Numbered from the stretch's first letter, positions 25,434 through 34,193 are shown. The stretch: 64,000 bases of DNA from an uncultured Burkholderiales bacterium (GCA_946480465.1 CAMLJY010000018.1:34511-98510); one strand, 5' to 3'. Notes: generated by a model from the sequence alone, not told the origin. Program-made: numbers and translations.

Positions 25434-25560
25434 CATACGGCCTGCGCCTGGATGTCGCGATCAGGGTTTCTCGCGCCTCCCCACGGGGCGCGGGCGAGAA
25501 CGGCTGGTGGCGGCGGGTGGCAGCGGCCCGCGGAGGTCGCCGCCACGCCGCCGCCGACGC

Positions 25561-26304
25561 TCAGGCCAGCTGCGAGCGCATGCGCTGCGCGCGGTCGCGC
25601 GGCGCCGGGTGGGTGGACAGCCAGTTCGCGTCGCCGCCGCCAGACAGCTTGTCCAGCTTTTCAAGCGCGCTGACCGCCGCCTTGCGGTCGTGCTTGCGGC
25701 GCGACAGGAATTGCATCGCGTAGTCGTCGGCCTCGTTCTCGTTGCCCTGCGAATGCTGTGCCCGCACGACCTTGACGAACAGCTCGCCCAGTTCCGACTC
25801 GGCCAGCACCGCGGCCTTGCCGCCGGCCGCGGCCGCGGCCTGCTGCAGCGCACCGGAGCTGAGGGCCAGCTGCATCCGCTTCTTGGAGTGGCCGGCGTGC
25901 ACGTGGCCGATCTCGTGGCCGATGACGTAGCGGATCTCGTCGTCGGTCATCATGTCCATCAGGCCGCTGTAGAAACGGATCGAACCATCGGCGGTGGCGA
26001 AGGCGTTCACCTCCGGCGTCATGTAGACCTTGTAGTTCAGCGCCAGGCCCTGGTCCTCGCGGCAGCTGGCGGTCAGCGCGGCCAGGCGCTTGGCATGCGG
26101 GCTGTTCGCCGCGGCGATGGGGGCGCCGGCGTCCATCTGCTCGACCATGCGGCGCGATTGGGCGCGCACCTCGTCGTCGCTGAGGTTCGCGGCGGTGGCC
26201 GCGCCCTTGGCGGCGCCCAGCGCCTTGCCGAGGTCGAAGGCGAAACTTTGCGGCGCCAGCGCGGCGGCGGGCAGCAGCAGCAGGGATTGGCGGCGGGTGA
26301 TCAT
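25561..26304 (-). CDS. M48-family metalloprotease, exported
   Basis: 247 residues. A signal peptide (MITRRQSLLLLPAAALAPQS) precedes a compact M48 zinc protease domain: the HExxH motif is in YVIGHEIGHVHAGHSKKRMQ, and the third ligand Glu lies in NENEADDYAMQFLSRR. The C-terminal WLSTHPAPRDRAQRMRSQL is the usual M48B end. It resembles YcaL/LoiP-type periplasmic proteases that handle envelope quality control. GGAGT precedes the ATG. It follows nrdJ on the same strand after a gap of about 160 bases and is likely monocistronic. Confidence 0.9.
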   Translation of the reverse strand: MITRRQSLLLLPAAALAPQSFAFDLGKALGAAKGAATAANLSDDEVRAQSRRMVEQMDAGAPIAAANSPHAKRLAALTASCREDQGLALNYKVYMTPEVNAFATADGSIRFYSGLMDMMTDDEIRYVIGHEIGHVHAGHSKKRMQLALSSGALQQAAAAAGGKAAVLAESELGELFVKVVRAQHSQGNENEADDYAMQFLSRRKHDRKAAVSALEKLDKLSGGGDANWLSTHPAPRDRAQRMRSQLA

Positions 26305-26435
26305 GCAGGTACTCCAGAAATGACGAATCGGATGCGACTGTGGTCCGGCGGCGCATCAAGCCGGTTGCGCGCGCTTCGGGCGGCGCGTTTCCTTGGTTTC
26401 AGAGCTGCTCCCAGGGGTCGGCGGGAAGGGGCCCT

Positions 26436-27107
26436 TCAGCCCGGGCGCTTGAGCACCTTGATCTCGCGCGCCAGCGCCTGCAGGCGGCCGTCCACGCGCG
26501 ACAGGTCGATCCGCTCGCTGAATCGGCGCTGCAGCGGCGTGAGCTGCGCGCGCGGACGCAGCGCGATGTCGCGCGCGGCGGGCGACATCGCATTGAAGAC
26601 GGCTTCGCTGGCCTGACCCCACAAATGAGCGGCCGCCCGCATCTGCACGATGGGCAGCATGGTCGGCGCGCCGACCAGGCCGGTGGTGCTGGTGCGGATG
26701 ACCTGGCCGATCACGGTGGCGATGTGGTCGTTGCGCAGCGACTCGGCGACGCAGAAGACCACCAGCGTGTTCAGTTCGAACACCCGCTCCGGTGCGGGCT
26801 TGCCCAGCTCGTACAGCGCGTTGTCCAGCGACATCGGCTCGCCGCGCAGGCGGTCCAGTGTCTTCGCGTACTGCTCGATGAGCCGGCCGTTCACGTGCAG
26901 CACGTACAGGTCGCGCTCGCGCAGCGTCATGCGCACGCCGCGCCCGCCGCTGCGCGGCTGCACCATCAGCTCGAAGGTCTGCTCGCCCGCCCGGCAGACG
27001 CGGTAGAACGCGTTGTCGAAGCGGATGAGGTTGCTGTCTTCGGTGACGGCATCGCGGATCTGCTGGATCTGCGCGGCCCAGTCGTGGGAAACGCGAAGGA
27101 TGAACAT
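26436..27107 (-). CDS. putative ribosome-inactivating protein (rRNA N-glycosylase fold)
   Basis: 223 residues with no signal peptide; AGGAG lies six bases before the ATG. The order of key features matches the RIP family (ricin A, Shiga toxin A1): a buried Tyr in RERDLYVLHVNG (Y68), a second Tyr after an amphipathic LxxLxG-type helix (MSLDNALYEL, Y99), and the ExxR catalytic pair in FCVAESLRNDHIATVIGQVI (E122, R125), which follows a hydrophobic helix as in ricin's ISEAARF. The conserved Trp after the active site seems to be absent (QRRFSERIDLS). RIPs remove one adenine from the sarcin-ricin loop of large-subunit rRNA. I saw no immunity gene. The call is by motif order only; a structure prediction would decide. 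Confidence 0.55.
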   Translation of the reverse strand: MFILRVSHDWAAQIQQIRDAVTEDSNLIRFDNAFYRVCRAGEQTFELMVQPRSGGRGVRMTLRERDLYVLHVNGRLIEQYAKTLDRLRGEPMSLDNALYELGKPAPERVFELNTLVVFCVAESLRNDHIATVIGQVIRTSTTGLVGAPTMLPIVQMRAAAHLWGQASEAVFNAMSPAARDIALRPRAQLTPLQRRFSERIDLSRVDGRLQALAREIKVLKRPG

Positions 27108-27492
27108 CGGGCACTCCTGGGACGCCGGGCTCGCCGGTGCGGCAGCGTGACGGCCGCGGGCCCGGTCGGCATCCTCAAGGCGAACGATGCGCCGGCGCGG
27201 GCGGGGTCGACAGTGGCTCAAGTCATGTGCGGCCGCCATGCGGCGGTCGAGATTGCAAGCAATCTTGTCGGGTCGGGCAGGTGGTCCGTCATTGTGAAAA
27301 CTTGTTGCGGCGGCCGTCGTGGCCTGCTTGGCGGCGGCGGAGTGTACGAGAGATGCGCCGATCGGGGACCAGGCGGCAGATGACGCGTCGATTGTGTGAT
27401 ATTCAATGCACTTCGCCGCGGCGGGCGCCGGCCGCGGGTACGGCGATTGCGGTGGTGATGCGAGGGGCTGAGGCGGCGCGCCGGGAGCAGCG
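27108..27492. other. intergenic region between divergent RIP-like and SnoaL-like genes
   Basis: About 385 bases without a credible gene, holding the promoters of both divergent genes. Relatively A/T-rich parts lie near 27287-27310 and 27390-27410; I do not see a promoter pair strong enough to call. Confidence 0.4.
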
Positions 27493-27981
27493 ATGGACAT
27501 GCCCGATTACACGCAGTGGTTCCGCGACTACGCCGCGGCCTTCGAGCGCTCGCTGGGCGAACGGGTCGACAGCGCGGCGATCCGCGCCTGCTTCGCCGAG
27601 GGCTTCGTGGCCGCGCCCTTGCAGGGGGCGGTGCAGTGCGGGGCCAACGACGACGCGTTCGAGCGCACGCTGCAATCGGCCTACGGCTTCTACAAGGCGA
27701 TCGGCACGCGCTCGATGTCCGTCGAGCGGGTGGAGGTGGATCCGGTGTGCGAGAACCACGACAAGGTGCGTGTGCACTACCGCGCCGGCTACCGCAAGCC
27801 CGACGGCGCGCCGCTGACGATCCGCTTCGAGGTGGTGTACCTGCTGCAGCGGCGCCCGGACGGGCCGAGGATCTACGCCTTCATCGCCGGCGACGAAATG
27901 GCGCTGTACCGCCAGCACGGCCTGGTCGACCCCGCCGGGCAGCCGCTTCCGCCGGTGCCGGACGACGCGTCGGCGCCCTGA
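27493..27981 (+). CDS. SnoaL/NTF2-like hypothetical protein
   Basis: 162 residues. The layout, with an N-terminal helix (YTQWFRDYAAAFERSLGE), an ACFAEGFVAA turn and a C-terminal curved sheet (KVRVHYRAGYRKPDGAPLTI, FEVVYLLQRRPDGPRIYAFI), fits the cone-shaped NTF2-like fold used as small-molecule pocket or enzyme. No catalytic residues can be assigned. It faces away from the RIP-like gene and could be its neighbour by chance. Confidence 0.6.
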   Translation: MDMPDYTQWFRDYAAAFERSLGERVDSAAIRACFAEGFVAAPLQGAVQCGANDDAFERTLQSAYGFYKAIGTRSMSVERVEVDPVCENHDKVRVHYRAGYRKPDGAPLTIRFEVVYLLQRRPDGPRIYAFIAGDEMALYRQHGLVDPAGQPLPPVPDDASAP

Positions 27982-27984
27982 CGC

Positions 27985-28377
27985 TCAGGCCGGCTCCACC
28001 TTCGCGCCCTTGTCCAGCAGCAGCGCGCGCAGCAGCGAGCGGTGGCAGCGCGACTCTTCCTCGCAATAGCAGCCGACCGAGAAATCGGCGTGCTGCGACA
28101 GCGCCGCCAGGGCGCCCAGCAGGTGATCGGCCTCGGGCAGCGCCATCTCGCGGCGGTAGGCCCGGGCGAACGCGGCCCAGGCCGCGGGCGTGTCGGCCTG
28201 CTGGCCGAGCTTCATGGTGTCGACACTGGGCGCCAGGTTCGGCAGCCAGGCGTCGTACCAGTCCTGCTTCGCGAAATCCGCCTTGGGCACCCCGCGCGGC
28301 GGGCGCCGCACCGTGCCCAGCCGCGTGCCTTCGCCCGCGGCGCGCGGGCTGCCCAGGCGGACCACCCGGATCACCAT
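27985..28377 (-). CDS. DUF488 family protein
   Basis: 130 residues. Signature stretches are VIRVVRLGSPRAAGEGTRLG, WYDAWLPNLAPSVDTMKLGQ and the Cys-rich end VGCYCEEESRCHRSLLRALL. This is a widespread family of small cytosolic proteins with conserved C and H residues, sometimes near DNA-repair or thiol genes; biochemical role unknown. It converges with the SnoaL-like gene, leaving three bases between the stops. Confidence 0.85.
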   Translation of the reverse strand: MVIRVVRLGSPRAAGEGTRLGTVRRPPRGVPKADFAKQDWYDAWLPNLAPSVDTMKLGQQADTPAAWAAFARAYRREMALPEADHLLGALAALSQHADFSVGCYCEEESRCHRSLLRALLLDKGAKVEPA

Positions 28378-28426
28378 GGTGCTCGTCTCCTTGCTGCTCG
28401 TCGTCGTGCCGGATCGGTGGGTGGCG

Positions 28427-29404
28427 TCAGCTGGCGCAGGCGCGGGCGCGGGCGGCGGCGATCAGTGCGGCCTCGCGTTCCGGCGGCAGCGCCAGGTGCG
28501 GCTCGCGCCCGGCCAGGCTGGCGCGCACGGCGTGCAGCGTATCGGCGGGCGAGGTCAGGCGCAAGCCGGCAGCCAGGGCACGCGAGGCGTCGATGTGCAT
28601 CAGGCTCGAACGTTCCCCGTGCTCAGGGCGGTACAGCGGCAGTTCGGAGAAGTGCAGGCGCGCCTCGCGCAGCAGGTCGGCCGGGACCCACACCGGGTCG
28701 GTCGGCGCCAGCAGCGCAATGAACTTGCGCCAGCAGATGCGCGGTCCGGCCAGGTTGAAGGCGCCGGCGAGGCCGCGTTCGACCACGCTGCGGACGAAGC
28801 GCGCCAGGTCGCGCACGTCGATCACCTGCAGGTGGTCGGAGCCGTCGCCGGGCGCCAGCATCGGCCCCGGCAGCGCAGCGCGCTGCACCCAGTGCGAGTA
28901 GCGGTCGCTGGGGTCGTGCGGGCCGACGACCACCTGCGGCCGCAGCAGCGTGGCGCGTTCATGGAAGCGCTGCCGCACGATGTCCTCGCAGGCCACCTTC
29001 AGCGGGCCGTAGGTGTGGCCGTCGATCTCGCTGACTTCGTGGCCGGCCGGTGCCACGCGCGGCTGGTCCTCGGTGACCGGCCGTTGCGCCGGGTCGCCGT
29101 ACACCATCACTGTACTGACGTACACATAACGAGCTATATGAGCGTACAGCGCGCCGGCACTCGCCAGCACCTGGCGCGGCGTGTAGCCGCTGACGTCGAT
29201 GCAGGCATCCCAGCGCCGGCCGGCCAGTGCCTGCAGCCCTTCGGCGCCCTGGTCGCGGTCCCCGCGCAGGCGTTCGACGCCGGCCGGCAGCGCGTCCGCC
29301 GCGCGCCCGCGGTTGAACACGCTGACCGCATGGCCGGCGGACAGCAGGGTTTCGACGACGTGGCGGCCGATGAACTGCGTGCCGCCGAGCACCAGCAGCT
29401 TCAT
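28427..29404 (-). CDS. NAD-dependent epimerase/dehydratase (extended SDR)
   Basis: 325 residues. The Rossmann nucleotide loop is MKLLVLGGTQFIGRHVVETL, and the downstream RYVYVSTVMVYGD, GHTYGPLKVACEDI (YxxxK) and FNLAG elements mark an extended short-chain dehydrogenase of the nucleotide-sugar epimerase type. It probably acts on a nucleotide sugar or similar; substrate unknown. The open frame runs further upstream without homology; the ATG at 29404 begins the fold exactly, though no good ribosome site is visible. Confidence 0.85.
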   Translation of the reverse strand: MKLLVLGGTQFIGRHVVETLLSAGHAVSVFNRGRAADALPAGVERLRGDRDQGAEGLQALAGRRWDACIDVSGYTPRQVLASAGALYAHIARYVYVSTVMVYGDPAQRPVTEDQPRVAPAGHEVSEIDGHTYGPLKVACEDIVRQRFHERATLLRPQVVVGPHDPSDRYSHWVQRAALPGPMLAPGDGSDHLQVIDVRDLARFVRSVVERGLAGAFNLAGPRICWRKFIALLAPTDPVWVPADLLREARLHFSELPLYRPEHGERSSLMHIDASRALAAGLRLTSPADTLHAVRASLAGREPHLALPPEREAALIAAARARACAS

Positions 29405-29632
29405 GGCACGGTGCCGGCCGCGGGACAGCTCGCGGTGCGGCAAGCGACCGGCACGGCCTGCATCGCCGGGCGGGTGGGGTGTGCGGAGTGGAGGTGTTGC
29501 GGCATGGTGACCACCGGGGCTGCGTCGATCGCCGATTCTGGATGAACGCGGGCCGCCGTGTGGCACTCGATCAGTCGGTAACAGTCGGGGGGCACAGGAC
29601 CTGCTGCTAACGCGAACGATGCGCGTCATCGG

Positions 29633-30229
29633 TCAGCCTCCGGCTCCGGCTCCGGCGCGGACTGCGGCTGGTGCCCGGGGCGGCCATTCGTCCGCCAGCA
29701 GGCCGAAGAAGTGGGTGTCGTAGGGTTCGCTGCCCTTGGCCACCCAGCGCTGGCGCAGGCAGCCTTCGCGCGTGAAGCCCAGCGCCTGCAGCAGCGCGGT
29801 GGAGGCGGTGTTGGCCGGGTTCACCTCGGCCTCGAGCCGGCGCAGGCCGAGGGGGCCGAAGGCGTGCGTGCACAGCGCCAGCAGCGCTTCGCGCATCAGG
29901 CCCTGGCCCCAGTGCGCGCGGCCCAGCACGTAGCCCAGCTCGGCGCGGGCGCTGGGTTCGTCATGGCGGAACAGCAGTGCGGTGCCGATCACCCGGCCGT
30001 CGTCGTGCCGCTGCAGCACCAGCTGCCGCGACGTGCCATCGGCGCCCAGCACCTGCATGCGATCGAACCAGGCTTCGGCGTCGGCGGAGGTCTGCCAGGT
30101 GGCGTAGGGCAGGAACCGCGTCACCTCGGGGTCGCCATTGACCGCGAAGAGGTCGGGCAGGTCGGTTGCGGCGATCGGTCGCAGCCGAAGGCGCGGAGCG
30201 TTGATCCCGGTGATGGTCGGCAAGGGCAT
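29633..30229 (-). CDS. RimJ/RimL-type GNAT N-acetyltransferase
   Basis: 198 residues. It begins TITGINAPRLRLRPIAATDL and carries the acetyl-CoA loop AHWGQGLMREALLALCTHAF, then NPANTASTALLQALGFTREG. The RimJ/L group acetylates N-terminal or small-molecule amines. Gly/Ala-rich C-terminus. It lies 12 bases downstream of the DUF2784 gene on the same strand, so the two are likely co-transcribed. Confidence 0.85.
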   Translation of the reverse strand: MPLPTITGINAPRLRLRPIAATDLPDLFAVNGDPEVTRFLPYATWQTSADAEAWFDRMQVLGADGTSRQLVLQRHDDGRVIGTALLFRHDEPSARAELGYVLGRAHWGQGLMREALLALCTHAFGPLGLRRLEAEVNPANTASTALLQALGFTREGCLRQRWVAKGSEPYDTHFFGLLADEWPPRAPAAVRAGAGAGG

Positions 30230-30241
30230 GGAGCGGGCGTC

Positions 30242-30691
30242 TCAGGGGCGGTCGCCGCGGCGGCGGTGGTGCCGCGGCTCGCGTGGGTGCTGCCGACGGT
30301 TCCGCAGGCGCGGTGGAACGTACCACCACGCCGCAGCCACCAGCGCGCCGAAGGCGGTGTAGGCCAGCGTGAAGACCCAGGGTGGCAGGTCGTAGAACAG
30401 CAGCTGCTGCACCCAGTGCTCGATGAAGCCGCGCTGGTAGGTCGCGCCATCGCCCTGCAGGCGCAGCCAGGACTCCAGCGTCGTCAGCGGGCACGTGACT
30501 CCGAGCCAGGCCTCGGCGACGACGATGCCGATCGCCGCCAGGTGGGCCAGCCGGAAGCCGAGGCCTCGCACCCATCCCCAGCCGCGCACGCGGCCGAGCA
30601 GGATCGCGGCGAGCCCGCCGATCACGAAGAGGACGATGGCCAGGTGCAGCAGCAGCACCAGGTCGGCCAGCGCTTGCCAGGGCGGGTTCAT
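30242..30691 (-). CDS. DUF2784 membrane protein
   Basis: 149 residues with about four transmembrane helices (LVLLLHLAIVLFVIGGLAAI, AAIGIVVAEAWLGVTCPLTT, QLLFYDLPPWVFTLAYTAFG). The CPLTTLE element and the helix pattern are typical of DUF2784. The C-terminus is basic and hydrophilic (RRQHPREPRHHRRRGDRP). Function unknown; it is upstream of the GNAT gene in the same short operon. Confidence 0.82.
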   Translation of the reverse strand: MNPPWQALADLVLLLHLAIVLFVIGGLAAILLGRVRGWGWVRGLGFRLAHLAAIGIVVAEAWLGVTCPLTTLESWLRLQGDGATYQRGFIEHWVQQLLFYDLPPWVFTLAYTAFGALVAAAWWYVPPRLRNRRQHPREPRHHRRRGDRP

Positions 30692-30749
30692 GGCCGCGCG
30701 GCCTGCTGCGCACGGAGGGCGCGGCGGCCGGCGGTGGCCGGGGCGGGCG

Positions 30750-31124
30750 TCATGCGCTATCGGTCTGCGCTTCGAACAGCTCGACCGGATTGCCGGACGG
30801 GTCGTCGACCAGCACCTGCCGGCCGCCCGGGCCCTTCACCGGCTGGCTGCGGAAGGACACGGCCAGCGCGCGCAGCTTGTCCATCGTCGCGTCGAGATCC
30901 TTCACCTCGACCACCAGCCGGTTCCAGCCACCCGGCACGGGCACCGTGCCATCGCCCAAGGCCTTGCGCGCCGAAGTGCCCGGCCCGCTGAGCCACAGCG
31001 ACAGGCCGCGGCGCTTGACGATCGCGAAAGGTGGCCCCCAGCGCTCAGCCAGCCGAAAGCCCAGCACCCGGTAAAAGGCCAGCGCGGCGTCGACGTCGTC
31101 GACGAGGTATCGGACCACGGACAT
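30750..31124 (-). CDS. VOC (glyoxalase/bleomycin-resistance) family protein
   Basis: 124 residues from the ATG at 31124 with GGGAG upstream. It has the beta-alpha-beta-beta-beta pattern of vicinal-oxygen-chelate proteins: VVRYLVDDVDAALAFYRVLG, LVVEVKDLDATMDKLRA and the end motif VLVDDPSGNPVELFEA. VOC proteins bind a metal and act as isomerases, dioxygenases or drug binders; this one cannot be assigned further. Confidence 0.82.
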   Translation of the reverse strand: MSVVRYLVDDVDAALAFYRVLGFRLAERWGPPFAIVKRRGLSLWLSGPGTSARKALGDGTVPVPGGWNRLVVEVKDLDATMDKLRALAVSFRSQPVKGPGGRQVLVDDPSGNPVELFEAQTDSA

Positions 31125-31354
31125 CGGTGTGCTCCCTGTTGCCGATGGACGAGGGGCTGATTCTGGCGCAGCGCGCGGCTGGGTCACGAGCACGGACCGC
31201 GCCGATCGACATCACGGCCGAGGGCGGTGGCGATCGTCGAGATGCCCCCGGTTTCGGCCGCGTCTTATGCTTGTCATGGAGACGCCTGCGCGGTTCTTCT
31301 CGCGTCGGTGCGCTGGACCCTTTTTGCACCAGACGTCGCGCCAGGCGCCTGTCG

Positions 31355-31903
31355 TCAGTTGCCGTTGGCAGCGTCCGCGTCCACCAGCCGTGCCATCAGC
31401 AGGGTGTCGAAGTACGCACCGTCCAAGCGCATGCCGCGGTGCAGGCGGCCTTCCTCGGTGAAGCCGAGCTTGCGGTACAGGCCGATGGCGGCGGTGTTGT
31501 CGGCGCGCACCTCGAGTTCGATGCGGCTCAGACCCTGGGTCGTGGCCTTGGCCACGCAGGCGGCGAGCAGCCGCGTGCCCAGGCCGCGGCCGCGGTAGTC
31601 GTGGTGCACGCCCATGCCGACGTGGCCGCGGTGCGCGAGGGCATGCGCCCACTCGGGAAAGATGTCCGCCCAGCCGACGACGCGGTCGCCGTCGAGCGCG
31701 ACGAACTGCGCCACGTTCTTCTCGATGCCGTCGCGCACGAACTGCTGCACGCGTTCGAGCGGCGGCGCCTCCACCTGCGCGAGGAAGCGCTTTTCGCGCG
31801 CCACGGCATCCAGGCAGGCGCGGAAGCCCGCGGCGAGCGCGTCGGTGATCGGTACGACGGCGAGCGGCGGCTCGGCGGGTCGCGAGCTGTCTGGGGCCGC
31901 CAT
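31355..31903 (-). CDS. GNAT N-acetyltransferase
   Basis: 182 residues. Acetyl-CoA binding loop YRGRGLGTRLLAACVAKATT, then IELEVRADNTAAIGLYRKLG, the typical GNAT end. The acceptor is unknown. Its ATG overlaps the stop of the DUF1653 gene, so the two are coupled. Confidence 0.85.
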   Translation of the reverse strand: MAAPDSSRPAEPPLAVVPITDALAAGFRACLDAVAREKRFLAQVEAPPLERVQQFVRDGIEKNVAQFVALDGDRVVGWADIFPEWAHALAHRGHVGMGVHHDYRGRGLGTRLLAACVAKATTQGLSRIELEVRADNTAAIGLYRKLGFTEEGRLHRGMRLDGAYFDTLLMARLVDADAANGN

Positions 31904-32163
31904 CACTCGGCCGTCCCGGTGCCGGTGCCGGGGCCGAGGTAGGCGAAGCGCGGCTGTTTGCGGCCATCGATCTCGACGTCCTCCAGGAACATGCCCAGCG
32001 GCCGCACCCACCAGCCGCGGTCGGCATACAAGGGCTTGTAGACGACCATCGGCTCCAGGCTCTCGCTGTGGCGCGCGGCGGCGACGACCTCGTACTCGCC
32101 GCCCTTGTAGTGGCGGTAGTGGCCGAGGCGCAAGGCGGGCAGGGGGGGCAGGTCGTCGGTCAT
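31903..32163 (-). CDS. DUF1653 family protein
   Basis: 86 residues. The whole protein matches the short DUF1653 pattern: LRLGHYRHYKGGEYEVVAAA, ESLEPMVVYKPLYADRGWWV and RPLGMFLEDVEIDGRKQPRF. The C-terminal (GT) tract reflects a GGTGCC-type repeat near 31912-31930. The biochemical role is unknown. It is the first gene of the pair with the GNAT protein. Confidence 0.85.
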   Translation of the reverse strand: MTDDLPPLPALRLGHYRHYKGGEYEVVAAARHSESLEPMVVYKPLYADRGWWVRPLGMFLEDVEIDGRKQPRFAYLGPGTGTGTAE

Positions 32164-32246
32164 CGGGTGGGGTGTGTCGGAGTGGGAGAGGTGCGCGATT
32201 CTGGCAAGACCGCTGCGGTGCAAGTGCGGTGCAGTGCAGTGCCGCG

Positions 32247-32843
32247 TCACGGCGCGAGGCAGGCGCCCTGGGTGCAGCCCGACCGCGTGCTGCGGTCGTA
32301 CTCGATCTCGCGCTGCTTCGCGGCCTCCATCAGCTCGTGGCCGCGGCGGTTGGCCTCGCGCTCCAGGTCGCCGCAGCGCGCCATCGGCGGCAGTTGCTCG
32401 ATGGTGCGGTCGATCTCGTGCGCCACCTCGCGCGCCAGCTGGCGGTGGCCTTCCTCGTGCAGCAGCAGGGCGGGGAAATAGCGCTTGAACTCAGCGGCCA
32501 CGGGCACGTGCGCCACGCGCAGGCGCGGCAGCGTCATCGTCACCGCGAGCCGGGTGGTCACCGACGTGATGCGGCAGGTGCCGCCCGGTGCCGCGTTCCA
32601 GCGGAACTGCCAGCGCACGTCCCAGGCGGTATAGGCGTGGAAGGTGCGTCCGCCATCGCGCACCGGAGACGAGGCATTCAAGGCGGACAGCAGCGTCTCG
32701 CCGGGGCGGGGTTCGACCTCGTAGTAGCGGTGCTGGAGTTGCTCCGAGACGCCAGCGTGGCCGGCGGGCGCGGTGCCCAGCGCCAGCAGGGCCAGCAGCG
32801 CAGCCGCTGCCGGACGGGCCGCGCTGGCGGTGCTGCGGCTCAC
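32247..32843 (-). CDS. DUF922-family secreted Zn-dependent protease-like protein
   Basis: 198 residues starting at a GTG that overlaps the upstream stop (GTGA). A signal peptide (RPAAAALLALLALGTAPAGH) is followed by the DUF922 body: RYYEVEPRPGETLLSALNAS, FHAYTAWDVRWQFRWNAAPG and the metal motif LLLHEEGHRQLAREVAHEID. DUF922 proteins are predicted periplasmic zinc proteases of unknown target. It is coupled to the preceding VOC gene. Confidence 0.8.
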   Translation of the reverse strand: MSRSTASAARPAAAALLALLALGTAPAGHAGVSEQLQHRYYEVEPRPGETLLSALNASSPVRDGGRTFHAYTAWDVRWQFRWNAAPGGTCRITSVTTRLAVTMTLPRLRVAHVPVAAEFKRYFPALLLHEEGHRQLAREVAHEIDRTIEQLPPMARCGDLEREANRRGHELMEAAKQREIEYDRSTRSGCTQGACLAP

Positions 32844-33244
32844 GCGCCGGCCGGGGCCGCGCCCGGGTCGCCCCAGGGGCTGGCGAGGACCACCTTGTAG
32901 CCGTTCGGGTCGCGCAGCCAGATCTCGCGGTGCTGCGCGTTCGGGTTGACCAGCGGTCCATCGAGCACGGTGGCGTCGTGTTGCCGGATGCGCTCGACGG
33001 CGGCGTCGAACACTCCGGTCTGGAACCACAGCAGCACGCCGTTGCCCCAGGGGCGCAGGTCGGGCTCGCCAAGGTGCGGGTGGGCGTCGGCCTCCCAGCG
33101 GTGCAGCTGCAGCACCAGCTGATCGCCGGCCATCAGCATCTCGTAGTCGGGCCCGCCGTGGCCGCTGCGCAGGCCCAGCACCGCCTGGTACCAGGCGCTG
33201 GTGGCCTCGACGTCGTGCACGGCGATCATGGGCTGGGGCGACAT
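32840..33244 (-). CDS. VOC family protein
   Basis: 134 residues with GGGAGGA before the ATG. The fold pattern is clear: MIAVHDVEATSAWYQAVLG, LVLQLHRWEADAHPHLGEPD, LLWFQTGVFDAAVERIRQ and IWLRDPNGYKVVLASP at the end. It may be a dioxygenase, glyoxalase or resistance protein; no substrate can be inferred. The stop overlaps the DUF922 start. Confidence 0.82.
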   Translation of the reverse strand: MSPQPMIAVHDVEATSAWYQAVLGLRSGHGGPDYEMLMAGDQLVLQLHRWEADAHPHLGEPDLRPWGNGVLLWFQTGVFDAAVERIRQHDATVLDGPLVNPNAQHREIWLRDPNGYKVVLASPWGDPGAAPAGA

Positions 33245-33288
33245 GCGTCCTCCCGGGATGGCGATGGCGCAGTATCGGCCCTGAGGCG

Positions 33289-33597
33289 TCACGCCGCCCG
33301 GTCTGCCGGCAGGCCGTGGCCGCCCACCGGCTCGGTGGTGGCGACGGTCTCGAAGCCGTCGATCAGCGGCATCGCGGCAGCTATCGCGGCCTTCACCGCC
33401 GGCAGTTGCAGCGAGGCGCGGTGGTGCGCCTCGCTTTCCCACACCTCGGTGACCCACACCGTGTCGGGCCGGGCGGGGTCGTTGGCGACCACGTAGCTGA
33501 GGCAGCCGGGCATGCCGTCCACGCCCGACAGCATGAAGCGCAGGAATTGATCGCGCGTGCCTGGTTTCACCGTGATCTTGCCGATCAGTCCGTGCAT
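33289..33597 (-). CDS. ABM-domain putative monooxygenase
   Basis: 102 residues with GGGAG before the ATG. The antibiotic-biosynthesis-monooxygenase pattern is present: LIGKITVKPGTRDQFLRFM, GCLSYVVANDPARPDTVWVT, EVWESEAHHRASLQLPAVKA. Such small proteins act as dimers on quinones or as YgiN-like enzymes. It is 44 bases upstream of the VOC gene on the same strand. Confidence 0.83.
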   Translation of the reverse strand: MHGLIGKITVKPGTRDQFLRFMLSGVDGMPGCLSYVVANDPARPDTVWVTEVWESEAHHRASLQLPAVKAAIAAAMPLIDGFETVATTEPVGGHGLPADRAA

Positions 33598-33686
33598 TGA
33601 AGTGCTCCCGTCAGGTGGATGGTCGGCGGGACTGTATGGAATCACAGCCCTGGCGGCAAGCCTCCACCCTCCGGCCCGGCGGGGCG

Positions 33687-34193
33687 TCAGGCGGGCGGCG
33701 GTGTCTCGGCCGCGGCTGCAGCCAAAGGCTTGGCCAAGGTCTGCAGCCGCAGCTCGTAGCCCAGCTCGCGGTACAGGTGTTGCGCGGCCTCGTTGAAGGC
33801 CCAGACGTTCAGGCGCAACTCGCGGCTGCCGCGGGCCGCCGCCCAGTCCTGGGCGTGCTGCATCAGCATCCGGCCGATGCCCTGGCCGCGCCATTCGGCT
33901 GATACGCCCAGCGTGCCGACGCGGCCGAAGCGCATCGGCTGCAACAGCGAGTGCGCCTCGTCGACGATGGCCACCGTCACGAAGCCGGCCAGTTGCCCGG
34001 GCGCCTGTTCGGCGACGAAGGTGGTTGCCGCGGGCTGCGCGATCGACGCCGCCCAATGGGTGGCGTCGCGCAGCGGGTCGGCCGGCGGCGCGAACAGGTG
34101 CGGCAAGGCCTCGTGGTGCAGGGCATTCACCTGCATGCCCAGCGAGCAGATGGCGGCCAGGTCGTGTGCGGTGGCTTCGCGGTAGCGGGACAT
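33687..34193 (-). CDS. GNAT N-acetyltransferase
   Basis: 168 residues. Starts YREATAHDLAAICSLGMQVN; the CoA loop is VSAEWRGQGIGRMLMQHAQD, then LRLNVWAFNEAAQHLYRELG. A standard GNAT, acceptor unknown. Monocistronic or the last gene after the DUF4124 gene (50-base gap). Confidence 0.84.
   Translation of the reverse strand: MSRYREATAHDLAAICSLGMQVNALHHEALPHLFAPPADPLRDATHWAASIAQPAATTFVAEQAPGQLAGFVTVAIVDEAHSLLQPMRFGRVGTLGVSAEWRGQGIGRMLMQHAQDWAAARGSRELRLNVWAFNEAAQHLYRELGYELRLQTLAKPLAAAAAETPPPA

Noticed and set aside
25404..25436. Longer nrdJ start at 25436
   Set aside because: This would place the SOS box inside the coding region; the ATG at 25403 fits the family better.
29108..29125. Second SOS-box-like palindrome (CTGT-N8-ACAC) inside the epimerase gene
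   Set aside because: One of the fixed bases deviates and it lies within coding sequence, so it is likely chance.
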